Shown: piece after piece, positions 1 through 8,147 of the stretch
Layout: every line of letters starts with the position of its first letter
Position numbering within the stretch: position 1 is the stretch's first letter
From: UBA6136 sp044237765
Lineage (GTDB): Bacteria > Pseudomonadota > Gammaproteobacteria > Methylococcales > Methylococcaceae
Assembly (NCBI GenBank): GCA_044237765.1
Contig: JBIIEQ010000010.1
Coordinates: 1 to 64,000 of the forward strand
Direction of reading: 5' to 3'
DNA: 64,000 nucleotides
The notes under the pieces: generated by a model
What the model saw: only the letters and a program-made list of their open reading frames with translations
Database searches by the model: none
Told to the model about the DNA's origin: nothing
Program-made: the position numbers and the translations under genes

Positions 1-73
1 TGGAGCCCTCTCGATCCATCAGCATCACGGTCGCCCGTTCTTCAGGTTTCAATTGTTCGTAATGTTTTCCCAT
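1..73 (-). mobile_element. IS30-family transposase, N-terminal fragment cut by window edge
   Basis: The first 73 bases read on the minus strand start with ATG at 73-71 and give MGKHYEQLKPEERATVMLMD, continuing to the edge. This matches the usual amino end of IS30-family transposases, a short helix-turn-helix opening of the form 'Y..L..EER..I..L...G'. Only about 24 residues are visible, so the DDE catalytic domain lies outside the window. The gene points leftward and its upstream side carries an IS end (95-122), so the element runs off the left edge. The family call rests on a short stretch. Confidence 0.6.
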
Positions 74-94
74 CGCAACACCATACACGGTCGG

Positions 95-122
95 GGTGTT
101 GCACTTGGTTTTTGAGCGCGCC
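95..122. repeat. Probable terminal inverted repeat of the IS30-type element
   Basis: The stretch beginning GTGTTGCACTTGGTTTTTGA lies just upstream of the transposase start and resembles the ends of IS30-family elements. To its right the sequence changes to a signal-peptide-like reading frame that does not belong to an IS. I infer that the right end of the element is near 122. The partner end and any target duplication are outside the window. Confidence 0.4.
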
Positions 123-296
123 GGTTCATTTCTTCTTAGTTTGTTCGCGTTGGTTCCTCTATTGTGGACCACACAGGCTTTGGCCCTGTCTGCATTCATA
201 CCGAACGATAATTCATCGAATCTGACCCCTGTGGATGTGACCGCTGGAACGGCGGGGCCGCTTGTATCTTTGGGATTGTCCGCTTCACCCATGTGA
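120..296 (+). pseudogene. Fragment of a secreted YVTN-type beta-propeller protein, interrupted by the IS
   Basis: The frame just right of the IS end encodes a hydrophobic stretch (FLLSLFALVPLLWTTQALAL), signal-peptide-like. It is followed by AFIPNDNSSNLTPVDVTAGT, which has the shape of a first YVTN propeller repeat ('AYVTN.GSNTVSVID..T'). A stop comes about 15 residues later at 294-296, so there is no room for a propeller. The start codon would lie under the IS. I read this as a remnant gene broken at its 5' end by the insertion and lost or frameshifted downstream. It may have been exported together with the IPTL-CTERM protein that follows. The repeat match is short. Confidence 0.4.
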
Positions 297-315
297 GGCC
301 TTGGTATGAAAAATG

Positions 316-341
316 TCAAAAAGCAAGACCTGACCCCTTTT
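316..341. repeat. Possible dispersed repeat motif (AAGCAAGACCTGACCCC)
   Basis: The motif AAAAAGCAAGACCTGACCCC ends directly before the AT-rich start of the IPTL-CTERM gene. I recognise very similar strings from proteobacterial intergenic repeats near REP-associated or other transposases. It could mark a recombination border. No second copy was found in this window, so this is a recollection of pattern, not a demonstrated repeat. Confidence 0.25.
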
Positions 342-367
342 ATTTGTAAATCCGACCTTAAAAAACC

Positions 368-2275
368 ATGTTATTGAAAATAATTAACAGAGTATTAATA
401 ATATTATTTATTGTTACTGGGTGTAATAATGCGAATGCTGACTATGCACAAGTAACAAAATATAGCTTTATTGGCAAGCAGACAAATATAAAAGATGTAA
501 CCATGCGTCCAGGTGAAGAAGCCACCCTAACATGGACGTTTAACGTGCCTGTAAAACCGTTTACAATTTTTGTGGAGGGCGGGGATTTAATTTCGCAGCC
601 AACAGCGACAGATGAAACGAACATGACCTGGGCCGCAAAAGTTAAGGGGCTTGTTTGGAGGGAATTTGCCGTCGTGCCCTCATTTTACATTGATCCAATT
701 TCAACTGATTATATTAGTAGTTATTCAGATGATTATATTGTACCTTATGCGTTCTGGTATGTAAGCAATAATCAGGAATTTAATTACGTTTCCCCTAGTC
801 CCATAGATGGAGCCGCAGCATGGGCGCGTGTCGACCGCTATCTGAGCTATGCAAGATGGGCCGACAACTACAAATCAATAAGTTTTGACCCCCCGACGGC
901 CTCATTAAACTCATTAGCATTATTTGCCTCAACTGCTTCCATGCTTCCGAGTAATACACCGGCGCCTGTTTATGCCTTTTCTATAGGTGCATACAGCATA
1001 CAGGTGTTGCCTGCAATGTTGAATTCGGGCGCTGGACAAGTGCCTGCACCCTTTCAGGCGGCATTGGACGGTAACCTATTTACACTTGTCCCAAGCCTAA
1101 ATACTGGCGGGGAGGTGCCAAAGTTTATGGTTCAAGTCTATGATGCTGCTGGTATCCCGGTAACCGGGGTGATTGACTTGATTGCAGGGGATCCAAGCGC
1201 TATTCAGTCTGCCTTTACACTAGATGTGGTACAAAATCCTGTGTCTGGCGTGCAAGTCAAAGGCTATAACTTTTCTGCAGGGACAAATATTGATGTAACT
1301 AATGGAGCCATACCTACAAGCCAATTGGAAACGGGTGAGGTGTTCATGGATCAGGATCAGACGTTTGGCCCTGTGCCGGATATTATTGAAATTAGTCCTG
1401 TCAATGGTGGGGTTGAGGGTGGTACCACTGTGACAATCACCGGGGCAAATTTGACCGACGTTACGCAGGTTAAATTTGGTCAGACAAACGCAGCATCATT
1501 TACTATTAATGCGGGTAATGTCCCGCAAACCATAACGGCCATCAGTCCTCCCATGTCGGCAGGTTCTGTTGACGTTTCAGTCGCCTCATCGATTGCGACT
1601 GATTATCTGAGAGGCGCTTATACCTATCTCGCTACACCAGTTTTGTCGGTAACCAACAGCACGGTCACTTATACGGGAAATCCGATAGCTGCCATAGTGA
1701 ACTGCTCAAGTGGTGGGGCAGTGACCAACGTCAAATACGATAGCAGCGCCACCATACCCACGAATGCAGGTACCTATGCGGTCACCGCCGATTGTGAGGC
1801 AACGGGCAACTATTTGGCCCTTACCGCAGCATCTGCAGGTAGCTTTGTGATTGGTCCGGCGCCACAAACCGGATTTGCCCTCATTTTAAGTGCGACATCA
1901 GTCAGTTCGGGTTCATCTGTAAACCTGAGCTCAACAGGTGGGGAAGGTGACGGCGATGTTACTTACATGGCGGTTCCGCAGTCACCACAAACCACCGAGT
2001 TTGCTGGCAACGTCGGCGCAGCCACCTCCGGTCTGCAATGCAACATCAGTGGCACTGTCTTGACCCCAACTGGCGGAGCGGGTGTTTGTGTGGTCACGGC
2101 AACCAAAGCGGCGAGTGGAAATTACGCTGCAGATTCTGCAGTTGGCAATGTCACCGTGACAGCAACTCCGTTACCCAACCCCATTCCCACGCTGAGCGAA
2201 TGGGCACAACTGATGATGATGCTGGCTATGATTGCAACGGCTGGGTTTTATGGCTGGAGAATGAAGCAGCGGTGA
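368..2275 (+). CDS. IPTL-CTERM surface protein with IPT/TIG and MBG-like domains
   Basis: A 635-residue exported protein. It opens with a signal peptide (residues 1-24, ending in VTGCNNANA; the Cys could be a lipobox). A region of unknown fold of about 300 residues follows. An IPT/TIG immunoglobulin-like domain starts near residue 337 (PDIIEISPVNGG..GGTTVTITG). An MBG-like module follows at about 426-500 (VTYTGNP...NAGTYAVTADC). The end has NPIPTLSEWAQ near residue 603, a hydrophobic helix and a basic tail (WRMKQR). This is the IPTL-CTERM signal, processed in other bacteria by an exosortase/archaeosortase-type enzyme that links proteins to exopolysaccharide export. No exosortase is visible here. 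The first kilobase is markedly AT-rich compared with all neighbouring genes, which suggests acquired DNA. Ligand and function are unknown. Confidence 0.85.
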   Translation: MLLKIINRVLIILFIVTGCNNANADYAQVTKYSFIGKQTNIKDVTMRPGEEATLTWTFNVPVKPFTIFVEGGDLISQPTATDETNMTWAAKVKGLVWREFAVVPSFYIDPISTDYISSYSDDYIVPYAFWYVSNNQEFNYVSPSPIDGAAAWARVDRYLSYARWADNYKSISFDPPTASLNSLALFASTASMLPSNTPAPVYAFSIGAYSIQVLPAMLNSGAGQVPAPFQAALDGNLFTLVPSLNTGGEVPKFMVQVYDAAGIPVTGVIDLIAGDPSAIQSAFTLDVVQNPVSGVQVKGYNFSAGTNIDVTNGAIPTSQLETGEVFMDQDQTFGPVPDIIEISPVNGGVEGGTTVTITGANLTDVTQVKFGQTNAASFTINAGNVPQTITAISPPMSAGSVDVSVASSIATDYLRGAYTYLATPVLSVTNSTVTYTGNPIAAIVNCSSGGAVTNVKYDSSATIPTNAGTYAVTADCEATGNYLALTAASAGSFVIGPAPQTGFALILSATSVSSGSSVNLSSTGGEGDGDVTYMAVPQSPQTTEFAGNVGAATSGLQCNISGTVLTPTGGAGVCVVTATKAASGNYAADSAVGNVTVTATPLPNPIPTLSEWAQLMMMLAMIATAGFYGWRMKQR

Positions 2276-2299
2276 TCGGCTGCAATTGATGGATGATGG

Positions 2300-2327
2300 G
2301 AACGGGCACTCGGGTGTCCGTTCTTGT
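2300..2327 (+). terminator. Stem-loop terminator after the IPTL-CTERM gene
   Basis: GAACGGGCAC (2300-2309), loop TCGG, GTGTCCGTTC (2314-2323) forms a 10-bp stem with one G-U pair, followed by TTGT. It sits 25 bases after the stop codon. The T tract is short, so termination may be weak. The hairpin followed by TTGT is also the kind of site used by class C group II introns. Confidence 0.55.
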
Positions 2328-2329
2328 AT

Positions 2330-2460
2330 GTGTGTCCGGCAGAGCGCAATTACTTGGAGGTAAAAGTCCCCGACCTACCCGGCAAGGGAAAGGCCAGGAC
2401 TTCCTGGCCTTTAGACCTGGCAGGACGTCGGTACCGCTAATGTAGTGGTCTTGGGTTCGA
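2330..2460 (+). ncRNA. Possible 5' remnant of a group II intron (domain I)
   Basis: Directly after the terminator hairpin the sequence goes GTGTG, then after about 16 bases the string ACTTGGAGGTAAAAGTCC, then CGGCAAGGG. This resembles the 5' exon junction (GUGYG) and the 'acttggaggtgaaagtcc...cggcaaggg' segment common to domain I of bacterial group II introns. Placement right after a terminator stem fits class C introns. No reverse transcriptase frame and no domain V hairpin were found before the next gene at 2724, so it would be a truncated, inactive remnant. The call is from remembered sequence pattern only. Confidence 0.35.
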
Positions 2461-2723
2461 ATCCTGGATCAAAGCCTGCGTTACCTCACCCACACGAAAT
2501 CGAGGTTGCAGGTTGCGGTTCGCTGACGTTCACCAAAGCCTACGATGGGCGACCACTTGGTTGATGCAATCCATCGTGGCTGATCCTCGGCTTCGCTGAC
2601 AGCGCCGTGATCAATCCACACAAATTCCGTTACTTGCTGGCGTGCTCAGTCTAAAATTCGAGGCTGTCATGTGCAATTTCGCCATGGTTGCAATCAATCA
2701 TTCCGACGGCATTGGATAAGCTG
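2461..2723. other. Intergenic stretch upstream of opgG; a short inverted repeat only
   Basis: No credible reading frame was found. ACGATGG (2542-2548) and CCATCGT (2571-2577) form a 7-bp inverted repeat with a 22-base spacer. The surrounding 'ggttgcggttcgctgacgtt' looks like GC-rich REP-type intergenic sequence. No clear sigma-70 promoter was recognised for the following gene. Confidence 0.3.
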
Positions 2724-4304
2724 ATGATCAATAAAACCAACTTTCGTATCAACGGTCGCAAGATCAGTTTTTTGTTGCTGGGGTTTGCCCTGATCAATCC
2801 GTTCATGACGGCCATGGCCGGGGCGGGGCTCGATTTTGGGCCGGGGCGTTCCTTCAGTTATGAGTCGTTGGTGGAGCGGGCGGCTGATTTGGCCAAGAAA
2901 CCCTATCTGGCGCCGCCCCGGCCGATGCCGTCGGTGGTCGAGAAAATCGACTACGAAGCCTGGGGCAACATTCGTTATCGACCGGAGTCCTCGCTATTTG
3001 CCGCGGGCCCCGGCATCTTTCCGGCGACCTTTTTCCATGTGGGTCAGTTCTTCCAGAAATCGGTGAAGATGCACGTGGTGGAGAATGGCCAGGCCAGGGA
3101 GATTCTTTACAGCAGCGATTACTTTTCGATGCCGAAGAACAGCGTCGCGCGCAAGTTGCCCGCTGATACCGGCTTTGCCGGATTTCGACTGCAGGAGTCG
3201 CGTCACCGCGAGGACTGGCGCACCCAGGACTGGCTTGCTTATCTGGGAGCCTCCTATTTCCGGGCCATCGGCGCGCTCAACCAGTTCGGGTTGTCGGCGC
3301 GCGGCGTTACCATTGATTCTGCCGAACCGACGCCGGAAGAGTTTCCCGATTTCACCGAGTTCTACATCGAAGGCGCCAAGACAGAGGGCGAGCCGGAGGT
3401 GATTTACGCGCTGCTCAATGGCCCGAGTATCACCGGCGCCTATAAGTTCTCGGTGCGCCGGACCGAAGGAGTCGTGCAGGATATCGATGCCGCCCTGTTC
3501 ATGCGCAAGGCTGTCGCTCGGATAGGGCTGGCCCCGCTGACCTCCATGTACTGGTTCAGCGAGACGGAAAAGCGTCGTCTGGAGGACTGGCGTCCCGAGG
3601 TGCATGACTCGGATGGTCTGGCGATCTGGACCGGCGCCGGGGAGCGTCTGTGGCGGCCGTTGATCAATCAGCCTTATGCCGTCACCTCCAGCTTTGTCGA
3701 CCAGAACCCCAAGGGATTTGGACTATTGCAGCGCGATCGCAATTTTGAAAATTATCTGGATGGCGTCAATTACGAGCGGCGCCCCAGCCTGTGGGTGGAG
3801 CCTATGGGTGAGTGGGGTCCGGGCGCTGTGCAGTTGATCGAGCTGCCGACGGATGACGAGATTCACGACAATATCGGTGCCTACTGGCGCCCGGCGGAAC
3901 CGGTAAAAGCGGGCGACTCCTATCGCTTGCGTTATCGTCTGCACTGGTTGGCAGACGAACCTTATCCCGCCAAAGTTGCCAAGTGCGTCGCGACCCGGAT
4001 TGGCCGCGGTGGCCAGCCCGGCAAGCCGCGGCCTCAGGGGGTTTACAAGTTCGCTGTCGAATTTGCCGGTGAAGCGCTGGACCCGTTGTGGGGCGATAGC
4101 GTCAAGGCCAAGCCGGTCATTTCGGCCTCGCAAGGCACGATCAGCGATGCCTTTATGGAGCCGATTCCCGGAACCCGTCGGTGGCGGGCAATATTTGATC
4201 TGACGCCCAAAACCAATGATCCGGTGGAGTTGCGTTTGTTCATCCAGGGCAACGGCGACGCCATGACCGAGACCTGGCTCTATCAGTTTCGTCCCGGCCG
4301 CTGA
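2724..4304 (+). CDS. Periplasmic glucan biosynthesis protein, OpgG/OpgD family
   Basis: Homologue of MdoG/MdoD, periplasmic proteins that shape the beta-glucan backbone of osmoregulated periplasmic glucans. Visible family landmarks include DTGFAGFRL, YLGASYFRAIG, YGLSARGVTIDSAEPTPEEF, ITGAYKFSV, HDSDGLAIW, NPKGFGLLQRDR and RPSLWVEPMGEWGPGAVQL. The length (about 526 residues) is normal. I start at ATG 2724 because a standard Sec signal peptide (KISFLLLGFALINPFMTAMA) follows; a TTG at 2688 would add 12 residues. There is no Tat twin-arginine motif, so it is nearer OpgG in export route, though I cannot decide between G and D. The membrane glucosyltransferase OpgH, usually the next gene, is not in this window. 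A perfect hairpin follows at 4323-4355. Confidence 0.9.
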   Translation: MINKTNFRINGRKISFLLLGFALINPFMTAMAGAGLDFGPGRSFSYESLVERAADLAKKPYLAPPRPMPSVVEKIDYEAWGNIRYRPESSLFAAGPGIFPATFFHVGQFFQKSVKMHVVENGQAREILYSSDYFSMPKNSVARKLPADTGFAGFRLQESRHREDWRTQDWLAYLGASYFRAIGALNQFGLSARGVTIDSAEPTPEEFPDFTEFYIEGAKTEGEPEVIYALLNGPSITGAYKFSVRRTEGVVQDIDAALFMRKAVARIGLAPLTSMYWFSETEKRRLEDWRPEVHDSDGLAIWTGAGERLWRPLINQPYAVTSSFVDQNPKGFGLLQRDRNFENYLDGVNYERRPSLWVEPMGEWGPGAVQLIELPTDDEIHDNIGAYWRPAEPVKAGDSYRLRYRLHWLADEPYPAKVAKCVATRIGRGGQPGKPRPQGVYKFAVEFAGEALDPLWGDSVKAKPVISASQGTISDAFMEPIPGTRRWRAIFDLTPKTNDPVELRLFIQGNGDAMTETWLYQFRPGR

Positions 4305-4322
4305 TCGGGACTGGCTGTTATC

Positions 4323-4355
4323 GGCCGATATCCCGACAGGAGCGGGATATCGGCC
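4323..4355. terminator. Perfect 13-bp hairpin between opgG-like gene and discoidin gene
   Basis: GGCCGATATCCCG (4323-4335), loop ACAGGAG, CGGGATATCGGCC (4343-4355) is a perfect 13-bp inverted repeat, 18 bases after the stop codon. No T tract follows, so it may be an attenuator, an RNA-stabilising hairpin or an intergenic palindrome and not a factor-independent terminator. Confidence 0.5.
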
Positions 4356-4436
4356 ACGGTCTGCGGCCTTGGTGCCCGATGACGGTGGGCGTCGTCAGTA
4401 GCGGCCGACTTGGGTCCCATCATCAGGATATCGATA

Positions 4437-7310
4437 ATGAATGTTCCAGCCAAAGCGCAATGGAAGGTCATTGCCAGTTCGGGTGAAGCGTCCCTGGCGA
4501 TCGATGATCGCTATGCCACGAGCTGGGTGAGCGAGCCCTCGGTCAGGGCATGGCTGCAAATCGATCTGGGCCGGGTGGCCACCCTGGCGGGCATTGAGGT
4601 GTATTGGGGCCGGTCGGTGGCGGACGTCTATGGGTTTGAAGCCTCTCTGAGTGGCCAGGATTGGGCGCCGCTCTGCAACACCCGCCATGGGGAGGGCGGG
4701 CAGAATGTGTTTGGCTTTCCGCCGGTCGAGGCTCGCTATGTGCGCCTGACTGATCAGGATCTGGGACCGGAGCGGGTGCTCGATATTGTCGAGATCAACG
4801 TCTATGGTCCTGAAGATGCCATCCGGGTACTGGAGCCCGGGCGGATCGTCGCCCTGGGTCAGGCACCGGTGACGCTGTTGCCGGGTGAGAGCATCACGGT
4901 GGATTTTGGTTATATCCGGCCACCGATCGGCGCCCTGATCGAGTGGGGAGAGACCTATGGGACGGTTTTTTCGGTTCACCTTTCTGATGACGGACAGGAC
5001 TTCCGTGAAGTGGGCCGGATTACCACCAGCAGCGGCAGTTATGACAACTTCTACTGGCGGTCGACCACCAGTCGCTATTTTCGGCTGACTATCCACGAGA
5101 CCAGCTCGCCGCAAGGCGCTGTCATCAATGAGCTGAAACTCCGCATCCTCAACAAGGACCGCATGCCGATTGGTCGGCTGGAGCGGGCGGCGCAGGACGG
5201 CCCCGGCGAGCTTTATCCGCAATCGTTGCTGGGTCGCCAGGTGTACTGGACCGCGCTGGGCGAGTTCGATCATCCGGAACAGGCCCTGTTTGATGAGTTC
5301 GGCAATCTGGAGGCCCAGGCGGGTATCGGGCAGCTGATGCCCCTGATCCGGCTGAGTGGCGTTCTGCATGGCGCTCCCGGCGCCCCGGCGATTGCTCACT
5401 CGTTGGTCGACGGCTCGTTGCCGATCCCTTCAGTGAAATGGCGTCTTGCCGGCCTGGATGTCGAGGTCACGGCCTTGGCTCATGCGAGTCAGGCTGTGGT
5501 GGAGTACCGGCTGATTAATGCCGGTTCAAACCGACTGGATGGTTCACTGGTACTTGCCATTCGCCCGGCCCAGATCAATCCCTATTGGCAGCATGGTGGG
5601 CACGCCATTATCGACTCCATCAGGGTGGATGACCGGCAGGTTTGGGTGAATGATCGGCCTTACGCTAGCCTGTCCGAACAACCGGAGAGTGTCTGCATCG
5701 CTGATTTTGACCAGGGTGACATCGTCAATTTAATTGCCGACGGGGCCAGAAAGTCGCTGCCCAGTCTTCAATCGATTTCCGGTCTTTTGAGCGCGGCCCT
5801 GGAGTTCAGCTTTGCGCTGGCACCCGGCGAAGCCAGAAGTATTGTCGTTTCTGCCCCCATGCGGGATGGCATCAATCCCAACACCCCCGTTTCGTTCGAA
5901 GATTTACGGCATCAGGTCATTCACCGCTGGCGCGAGAAACTCGGTCCGCGGCGGATTATGGTCGGTGATCCCGAAGTCAGCGATACGGTAGAGGCCCAGA
6001 CGGCCCTGATTCTGGTGAATGCCACCCAGTTTGCCTTCAAGCCCGGCCCGCGCAATTACGACCGCATCTGGATTCGGGATGGTTCTTCGCAGGCGCTGGC
6101 GTTGCTTTGGGCGGGGCTGGTTGATGAGGCCAAACGCTATGTCCTCTGGTATGCGGAACGCGTCTACGACCATGGCATGGTGCCGCCGATTCTGAACCCG
6201 GATGGCACCGTCAATCGGGGGTATGGCAGCGATATCGAATACGATGCCCAGGGCGAGTTTGTCACGATTGCGGCGGATATTTATCGGATCAGCCGAGATG
6301 CCGATTTCCTGAGGGCCATCTACGAACCCGTTGTCCGTGCCACCCGATTCATCGAAGTGCTGTGTGCAGAGACCCATGCCCAATATGGGCCGGAGAGCCG
6401 GTTCCATGGCCTCGTCGCGCCCTCTATCAGCCATGAGGGATACAACAAGCCGAGCTTCAGTTATTGGGATGATTTCTTTGCCCTGAGTGCCTGGCGCAAC
6501 TGCACGTATTTGGCCAGGGAGATCGGTGACGAGGCCACGGCGAGCGATGCCGATACGAAGGGTCGGGCGTTTGCCGAAGGGCTGACACGATCCTTGCGGC
6601 TGACCGCAGAGGCCCAGGGGAACGGCATGATTCCCGCTTCGGCGGATCGCGAGGATGTCGATCCGACCTCGACATCGATCGCCTTCGAGCCATGCCGCGT
6701 GGGCGATGTCATTCCCGCTGATCTGATCCAGCCCACCTACGATCATTATGCTCATCATCTGGCCGTGATTCGTGCGCCGGGCTTTGCCGGCGGATTTACT
6801 CCCTATGAGATTCGCAATCTCAATGCTTTTGTGGCGCTGGGCCGCTATGAAGATGCCTTTGGCTTGCTGAATGATGCCCTGACATGGCGCCGGCCCGCTG
6901 GCTGGCGTCACTGGGCGGAAGTGCTCTGGGGTGACCCTCGGGCTGCCGAGTACATCGGCGATATGCCGCACACCTGGATCGGTGCCGAATATGCGACGGC
7001 GGTTCGGCGGATGTTGTTGCGGGAGAACGGCAACACCCTGGAACTGTTCAGGGCTGTTCCCGATACCTGGTGGGCCGGCGAGGGCATCCGGCTGAACATG
7101 CTGCCGACTGCTTTTGGCTGGGCCAATCTGAGAGCCGAGCGGAGCACTGCTGGGGCGACGGTCACGCTGTCCCTGTCGGGGCCGGTGCCTGAGCGGATCA
7201 CGCTACGTTATCCGGGGGTCCGTCGCGCCATGGCCGATGGGGTGCCTTGTGCCATTGAGGGTGACCTGATTTTTGCCCCCTGTTTCAGACAGCTTTCAAT
7301 CGAAGCCTGA
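4437..7310 (+). CDS. Discoidin-domain (F5/8 type C) protein with (alpha/alpha)6 glycosidase-like domain
   Basis: About 957 residues. Two F5/8 type C carbohydrate-binding modules come first (roughly 8-130 and 140-245; WLQIDLGRVATLAGIEVYWG and RYFRLTIHETSSPQGAVINE). A beta-sandwich-like middle and a six-hairpin (alpha/alpha)6 toroid follow (about 520-880). The toroid carries YDRIWIRDGSSQ near 540, YDAQGEF near 595 and SYWDDFFALSAW near 670, as in inverting glycosidases related to GH15/GH63/debranching enzymes. No signal peptide is seen, so it appears cytoplasmic, which is unusual for discoidin modules. ATG 4437 is chosen because AGGATA lies just upstream; a TTG at 4410 is possible. Its neighbours, an OpgG/D protein and a GH1 glucosidase, point to glucan or oligosaccharide turnover. 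The substrate is unknown. Confidence 0.75.
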   Translation: MNVPAKAQWKVIASSGEASLAIDDRYATSWVSEPSVRAWLQIDLGRVATLAGIEVYWGRSVADVYGFEASLSGQDWAPLCNTRHGEGGQNVFGFPPVEARYVRLTDQDLGPERVLDIVEINVYGPEDAIRVLEPGRIVALGQAPVTLLPGESITVDFGYIRPPIGALIEWGETYGTVFSVHLSDDGQDFREVGRITTSSGSYDNFYWRSTTSRYFRLTIHETSSPQGAVINELKLRILNKDRMPIGRLERAAQDGPGELYPQSLLGRQVYWTALGEFDHPEQALFDEFGNLEAQAGIGQLMPLIRLSGVLHGAPGAPAIAHSLVDGSLPIPSVKWRLAGLDVEVTALAHASQAVVEYRLINAGSNRLDGSLVLAIRPAQINPYWQHGGHAIIDSIRVDDRQVWVNDRPYASLSEQPESVCIADFDQGDIVNLIADGARKSLPSLQSISGLLSAALEFSFALAPGEARSIVVSAPMRDGINPNTPVSFEDLRHQVIHRWREKLGPRRIMVGDPEVSDTVEAQTALILVNATQFAFKPGPRNYDRIWIRDGSSQALALLWAGLVDEAKRYVLWYAERVYDHGMVPPILNPDGTVNRGYGSDIEYDAQGEFVTIAADIYRISRDADFLRAIYEPVVRATRFIEVLCAETHAQYGPESRFHGLVAPSISHEGYNKPSFSYWDDFFALSAWRNCTYLAREIGDEATASDADTKGRAFAEGLTRSLRLTAEAQGNGMIPASADREDVDPTSTSIAFEPCRVGDVIPADLIQPTYDHYAHHLAVIRAPGFAGGFTPYEIRNLNAFVALGRYEDAFGLLNDALTWRRPAGWRHWAEVLWGDPRAAEYIGDMPHTWIGAEYATAVRRMLLRENGNTLELFRAVPDTWWAGEGIRLNMLPTAFGWANLRAERSTAGATVTLSLSGPVPERITLRYPGVRRAMADGVPCAIEGDLIFAPCFRQLSIEA

Positions 7311-7454
7311 TCCCTGTCGACTCATCCTGAGTTGCGGGGGTATCCTCAAGTTTGACCCGCCGCGTGAAAGCCGGCCGTGAGCCGTTCCACAATTAGGAAT
7401 CTAAGCTTGGCTCGGAGAGCGACCCGACGAAATGGAGAAATAGGCTGCGGAAGA

Positions 7455-7796
7455 CTAACGAATAGCCATCACCGCCTCGTGTGAAACCACGAGAAGTCGG
7501 TGAGAGGGTGCGGCCTCATCGATGGCTGGCCAGACCTCAATCAGAATCTGTCTTAATTCGGCAAGGCGCAAATTGCCGACTTTGATCTGAACTACCCTTG
7601 GTGGCGGGGTCGACACCATGGCGCGGTCCGAGAAATCGGCATCCTTGCTGACGATGATCAAATCCTGCTGTCGGGCGTATTGCCATACCGTGGAATCGGT
7701 CCAGGCCGCATCATGATCTACCACCCATTCAAAATTTGCGCCTTCCCAAAGAGACAACTTTCGGGGAAGGTTGGCATCAATGAGAAAACGAGCCAT
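7455..7796 (-). CDS. DUF5615 PIN-like toxin
   Basis: 113 residues starting MARFLIDANLPRKL, with IIVSKDADFSDRAM and a C-terminal RLLVVSHEAV. This is the DUF5615 PIN-like fold (Mut7-C/VapC-like): an Asp near residue 7 (LIDANL) and the SKDADF pair are the presumed metal ligands of the nuclease. It is encoded immediately after a DUF433 protein with stop and start sharing one base (TGATG at 7798-7794), the standard arrangement of this toxin-antitoxin type. RNA cleavage is inferred from the PIN fold. Confidence 0.8.
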   Translation of the reverse strand: MARFLIDANLPRKLSLWEGANFEWVVDHDAAWTDSTVWQYARQQDLIIVSKDADFSDRAMVSTPPPRVVQIKVGNLRLAELRQILIEVWPAIDEAAPSHRLLVVSHEAVMAIR

Positions 7797-8041
7797 CAGG
7801 CGACTCGCAGAAGCTCATATCGATGGTCCATCAAATGACTGGCAAATTGCAGGCATGCACGGATATCGGCGGCTTCCAGTTCTGGAAATTCATGAAGAAT
7901 GTCGGCCTCGCTATCGCCTGCACTCAGGTACTCCAGAATGGATTGAGCCGTGATGCGTTGACCGCGAATGGTGGGGTGACCGTTACAAATGTCAGGGTCG
8001 ACCGTGATCCTGCCCTGCAGGAATTCGAGTGTTTTCGACAT
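7796..8041 (-). CDS. DUF433 antitoxin
   Basis: 81 residues. The family core is clear: RITVDPDICNGHPTIRGQRI, followed by ILEYLSAGDSEADILHEFPE and a helical end. DUF433 proteins have a winged-helix/VapB-like DNA-binding fold and act as antitoxins to DUF5615 partners. I start at ATG 8041 because GAGG lies 8 bases upstream and the family core begins a few residues later; the frame is open further upstream to 8107. It is cotranscribed with the toxin by one-base overlap, so the pair probably represses its own promoter in the 8042-8147 gap. Confidence 0.8.
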   Translation of the reverse strand: MSKTLEFLQGRITVDPDICNGHPTIRGQRITAQSILEYLSAGDSEADILHEFPELEAADIRACLQFASHLMDHRYELLRVA

Positions 8042-8147
8042 GTGACGTGCCTCGCAGGCTGAAATGAAATCCAACCGTGTCATCCTAGCATTATCAACGA
8101 TCCTCAAAGTGTATCTGGCTGGTCATGACGGCATCGTCCTGTAAGCG

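Noticed and set aside
2445..2475. GGGTTCGAATCC looks like a tRNA T-loop
   Set aside because: The flanking T-stem pairs poorly and there is no acceptor stem or anticodon arm, so it is not a tRNA; it could be a chance or attachment-site-like fragment.
4395..6971. Antisense open frames opposite the discoidin gene
   Set aside because: Shadows of a high-GC gene with clear domains; no start signal or motif.
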